From: an uncultured Thermoanaerobaculia bacterium
GTDB taxonomy: Bacteria; Acidobacteriota; Thermoanaerobaculia; Multivoradales; Multivoraceae
NCBI GenBank assembly: GCA_951812325.1
Contig: OX638294.1
Location: 2,520,859 to 2,584,858 of the forward strand
Reading direction: 5' to 3'
Length of the DNA stretch: 64,000 bases
Position 1 is the first letter of the stretch; every line of letters starts with the position of its first letter. Below are positions 62,289 through 64,000 of this stretch, piece after piece. The notes below the pieces were generated by a model that searched no databases, had not been told where the DNA came from, and worked only from the letters and a program-made list of their open reading frames with translations. Position numbers and translations under genes: made by a program.

Positions 62289-64000
62289 GACCGGACTTTC
62301 CCTCGCAACGCCTGGAGAACCAGATCCCGGGCCCGGCGCGGCTCGTAGATGAGCACCCGGCGAACCCTGGGTCCGACTCGATAGCGCAGCCGCGCCAACC
62401 GCCCGGCCAGGCCGCCGAGCGGACGGGCGACGGCGAGGGCGTAGTGCGCCTGCGAACGGCCGGAACCTCTGGCCAGGCGTCGCAACTCGTCGGCGGACAC
62501 CCGGCTCCAGTCAACGCAGGAACCGAGAGGGGCGAACAGATCACCGCCGTAGCGGTGGACGGATTCGACCCGGAAGCCAGTGCGGATCAGGCGGTTCAGG
62601 TCCCGGGAACGGATGGCGTGGGCGCAGTCGCCCGCGATCGGCGGCAGCGGCAGGCGGTCGACACGGCGAGCGGCGGACGGCAGCCGCAGAAAGGCCGCGG
62701 ACGCCGCGGCGCCGGCGCGGCCGTTCCATTGATGCCTGGCGGGACCCACATAGTCATCTACGATCAACGAGCCCCCGGGTTCCAGGGCCTCGAGCACGGC
62801 GGCGAGCAGACGCTCCAGCCGCAGGTGACCGGAGAAGCCGCCGATGCAGCAGACGGCCTGGTAGACGGCCCGCGGCAGTTCAGGGCGGCGGGGGTCCAGG
62901 ACCAGCTCGTGGATGCGGGGATCCTGGCGGCCCGCGCCATCGGCTTCGGCCTCCGGGGCGACCGCGGCGCCGGCCGCCGATCGGCCCGGGAACGGCGCGG
63001 CGGCGATGTCCACGCGGGCGGCGAAGCCGGTGCGCAGGAGATCCGCGGCCCGGGACTCGTCGCCGATGAGGAGAACGCGGTCGAAGGGTTCGGAGGGAGC
63101 GTGCCCGGTGATCCAGTCGACGGGGGTGGGAGCGGAGGAGGCGGCGCGCATCTCGGAGGGCAGGCCCCAGGCGGGGGCTGGCGGCTCGGGCTCGCCGCTC
63201 TGCGGCGGCAGGCCGGCGGCGCCGGGGCCGGGGCCGAGTTGTTCGAGGCGTGCCTCGCTCTGCTGACGCCACTGGAGGCGAAAGTAGAGGGCGTGCTTGC
63301 GCTCGGAACAGGTGCGGCAGGTGCCGCAGGGGTTGCCGGTGCGCAAGCCGTCGGTGATGGCGGACAAAAGCGGCGAGCGCTCCACTTCGGCCAGGGTCGT
63401 CTCGGGGTAGAGGCCGATCGGCTCCTCTTCCCAGAAGATGCAGGGCGAGACGGCGCCGTTGGGGCGCACGACGACGGTGTGGCGGGGCCAGGCGCAACCC
63501 CCGACAGCGGTACGGAAACGGCCGCGCAGGCGGCGGCGATCGTAGAGCCCGGCACGCCAGCGGAGCAGGTGGCCGCGGAGACCGATCGCGCCGCCGTCGT
63601 CGAAGTCCGGGTAGGAAACGAGCTTCAGGCCCCGGGCGGCGGCGTCTTCGGCGGTGGCGGCCAGCTCCGCGCGCAAAGCGCCCGGGTCCTCGCCGTCGAG
63701 CAGCTCGTCCTCGGCCGTCACGTGCGCGGTCGGCGTGACGAACCGCACGTCGAGCTCGCTGGCGCCGACCTCCTCCGCGAAGCGCGGCAGATCGGCGAGA
63801 TCGGCGCGGTTCGTCTGCATCCAGACGAAGATCAGACGCAGGCGGGTCGCGGCGCCGCGTCGGACGTCGTTCAGGATGCCCAGGCAGCGCATCAACCGGG
63901 GGAACGTGGCGCCGACCCGGATCGCCTCGTAGGTTTCGGGCCGGGTGCCGTCCATCGACACGCCGACCGTCTTCACGCCCGCCTCGCAGATCGCCTCCGC
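62285..64000 (-). CDS. Radical SAM/SPASM protein fused to a methyltransferase-like domain, 5' end cut
   Basis: At least 571 residues; the frame is open to the window edge, so the CxxxCxxC cluster motif is outside. The visible part of the barrel reads AGVKTVGVSMDGTRPETYEAIRVGATF. It continues to a SPASM-like cysteine region (GGCAWP, VSPCIFWEEE, NPCGTCRTCSERKHA). A Pro/Gly linker leads to a Rossmann-like second half (FDRVLLIGDESRAADLL, VLEALEPGGSLIVDDYVGP) resembling class I methyltransferases. Substrate unknown; with the overlapping oxidoreductase it may modify a sugar, lipid or peptide (inference). Confidence 0.85.
   Translation of the reverse strand, partial: AEAICEAGVKTVGVSMDGTRPETYEAIRVGATFPRLMRCLGILNDVRRGAATRLRLIFVWMQTNRADLADLPRFAEEVGASELDVRFVTPTAHVTAEDELLDGEDPGALRAELAATAEDAAARGLKLVSYPDFDDGGAIGLRGHLLRWRAGLYDRRRLRGRFRTAVGGCAWPRHTVVVRPNGAVSPCIFWEEEPIGLYPETTLAEVERSPLLSAITDGLRTGNPCGTCRTCSERKHALYFRLQWRQQSEARLEQLGPGPGAAGLPPQSGEPEPPAPAWGLPSEMRAASSAPTPVDWITGHAPSEPFDRVLLIGDESRAADLLRTGFAARVDIAAAPFPGRSAAGAAVAPEAEADGAGRQDPRIHELVLDPRRPELPRAVYQAVCCIGGFSGHLRLERLLAAVLEALEPGGSLIVDDYVGPARHQWNGRAGAAASAAFLRLPSAARRVDRLPLPPIAGDCAHAIRSRDLNRLIRTGFRVESVHRYGGDLFAPLGSCVDWSRVSADELRRLARGSGRSQAHYALAVARPLGGLAGRLARLRYRVGPRVRRVLIYEPRRARDLVLQALRGKVRS

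Overview
The window is high-GC bacterial chromosome. Secreted proteins combining a GWxTD-like domain with a von Willebrand A (VWFA) domain, plus two further proteins of the 'VWFA-related acidobacterial' type, point to Acidobacteriota. This is moderate confidence, because no rRNA or other marker gene is present.

Layout. (1) 1-13.3 kb, minus strand: a tandem array of five thermolysin-like (M4) secreted metalloproteases. Each was apparently once followed by a small outer-membrane beta-barrel gene; two barrel genes are intact and two are wrecked. The DNA between units holds decayed pieces of the 3' end of mnmA, whose intact copy lies just upstream of the last protease. The array therefore appears to have grown by unequal recombination that carried the mnmA tail along. 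An IS1380-type transposase wreck sits inside it. (2) 13.3-24.7 kb: a conserved core with mnmA, a cysteine desulfurase, two large GWxTD/VWFA proteins translationally coupled to maf, an archaeal-type phosphoglycerate mutase, a small unknown protein and a macrodomain protein. (3) 24.9-49.1 kb: an accessory region of segmental duplications. It holds nine full paralogues (P1-P9) and one remnant of an unrecognised secreted protein with eight invariant cysteines. It also holds two large secreted proteins with Asp-Pro linkers, a related third protein sharing their C-terminal domain, a GNAT enzyme and its broken copy, a glycosyltransferase, an ABC-2 exporter permease without a visible ATPase, and a hendecad coiled-coil membrane protein. 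(4) 49.5-64 kb: a DUF2235 hydrolase, an SCP2-like protein, a prolyl-oligopeptidase coupled to a VWFA protein, a second VWFA protein, a membrane pseudokinase, a small Cys-rich exported protein, ilvD, and a Gfo/Idh/MocA oxidoreductase coupled to a radical SAM-methyltransferase fusion cut by the window end.

The most novel signal is in region 3. Four P-gene clusters (headed by P2, P5, P6 and P9) begin with a shared leader. It carries an 87-89 nt element with a closing stem that shows one compensatory change, an invariant core, and a GNRA-capped hairpin next to the ribosome binding site. A TGCTAGGGT promoter-like box is shared with the unrelated Asp-Pro proteins. This looks like an undescribed, co-regulated, recently amplified set of exported cysteine-rich proteins; no function can be assigned from sequence alone.
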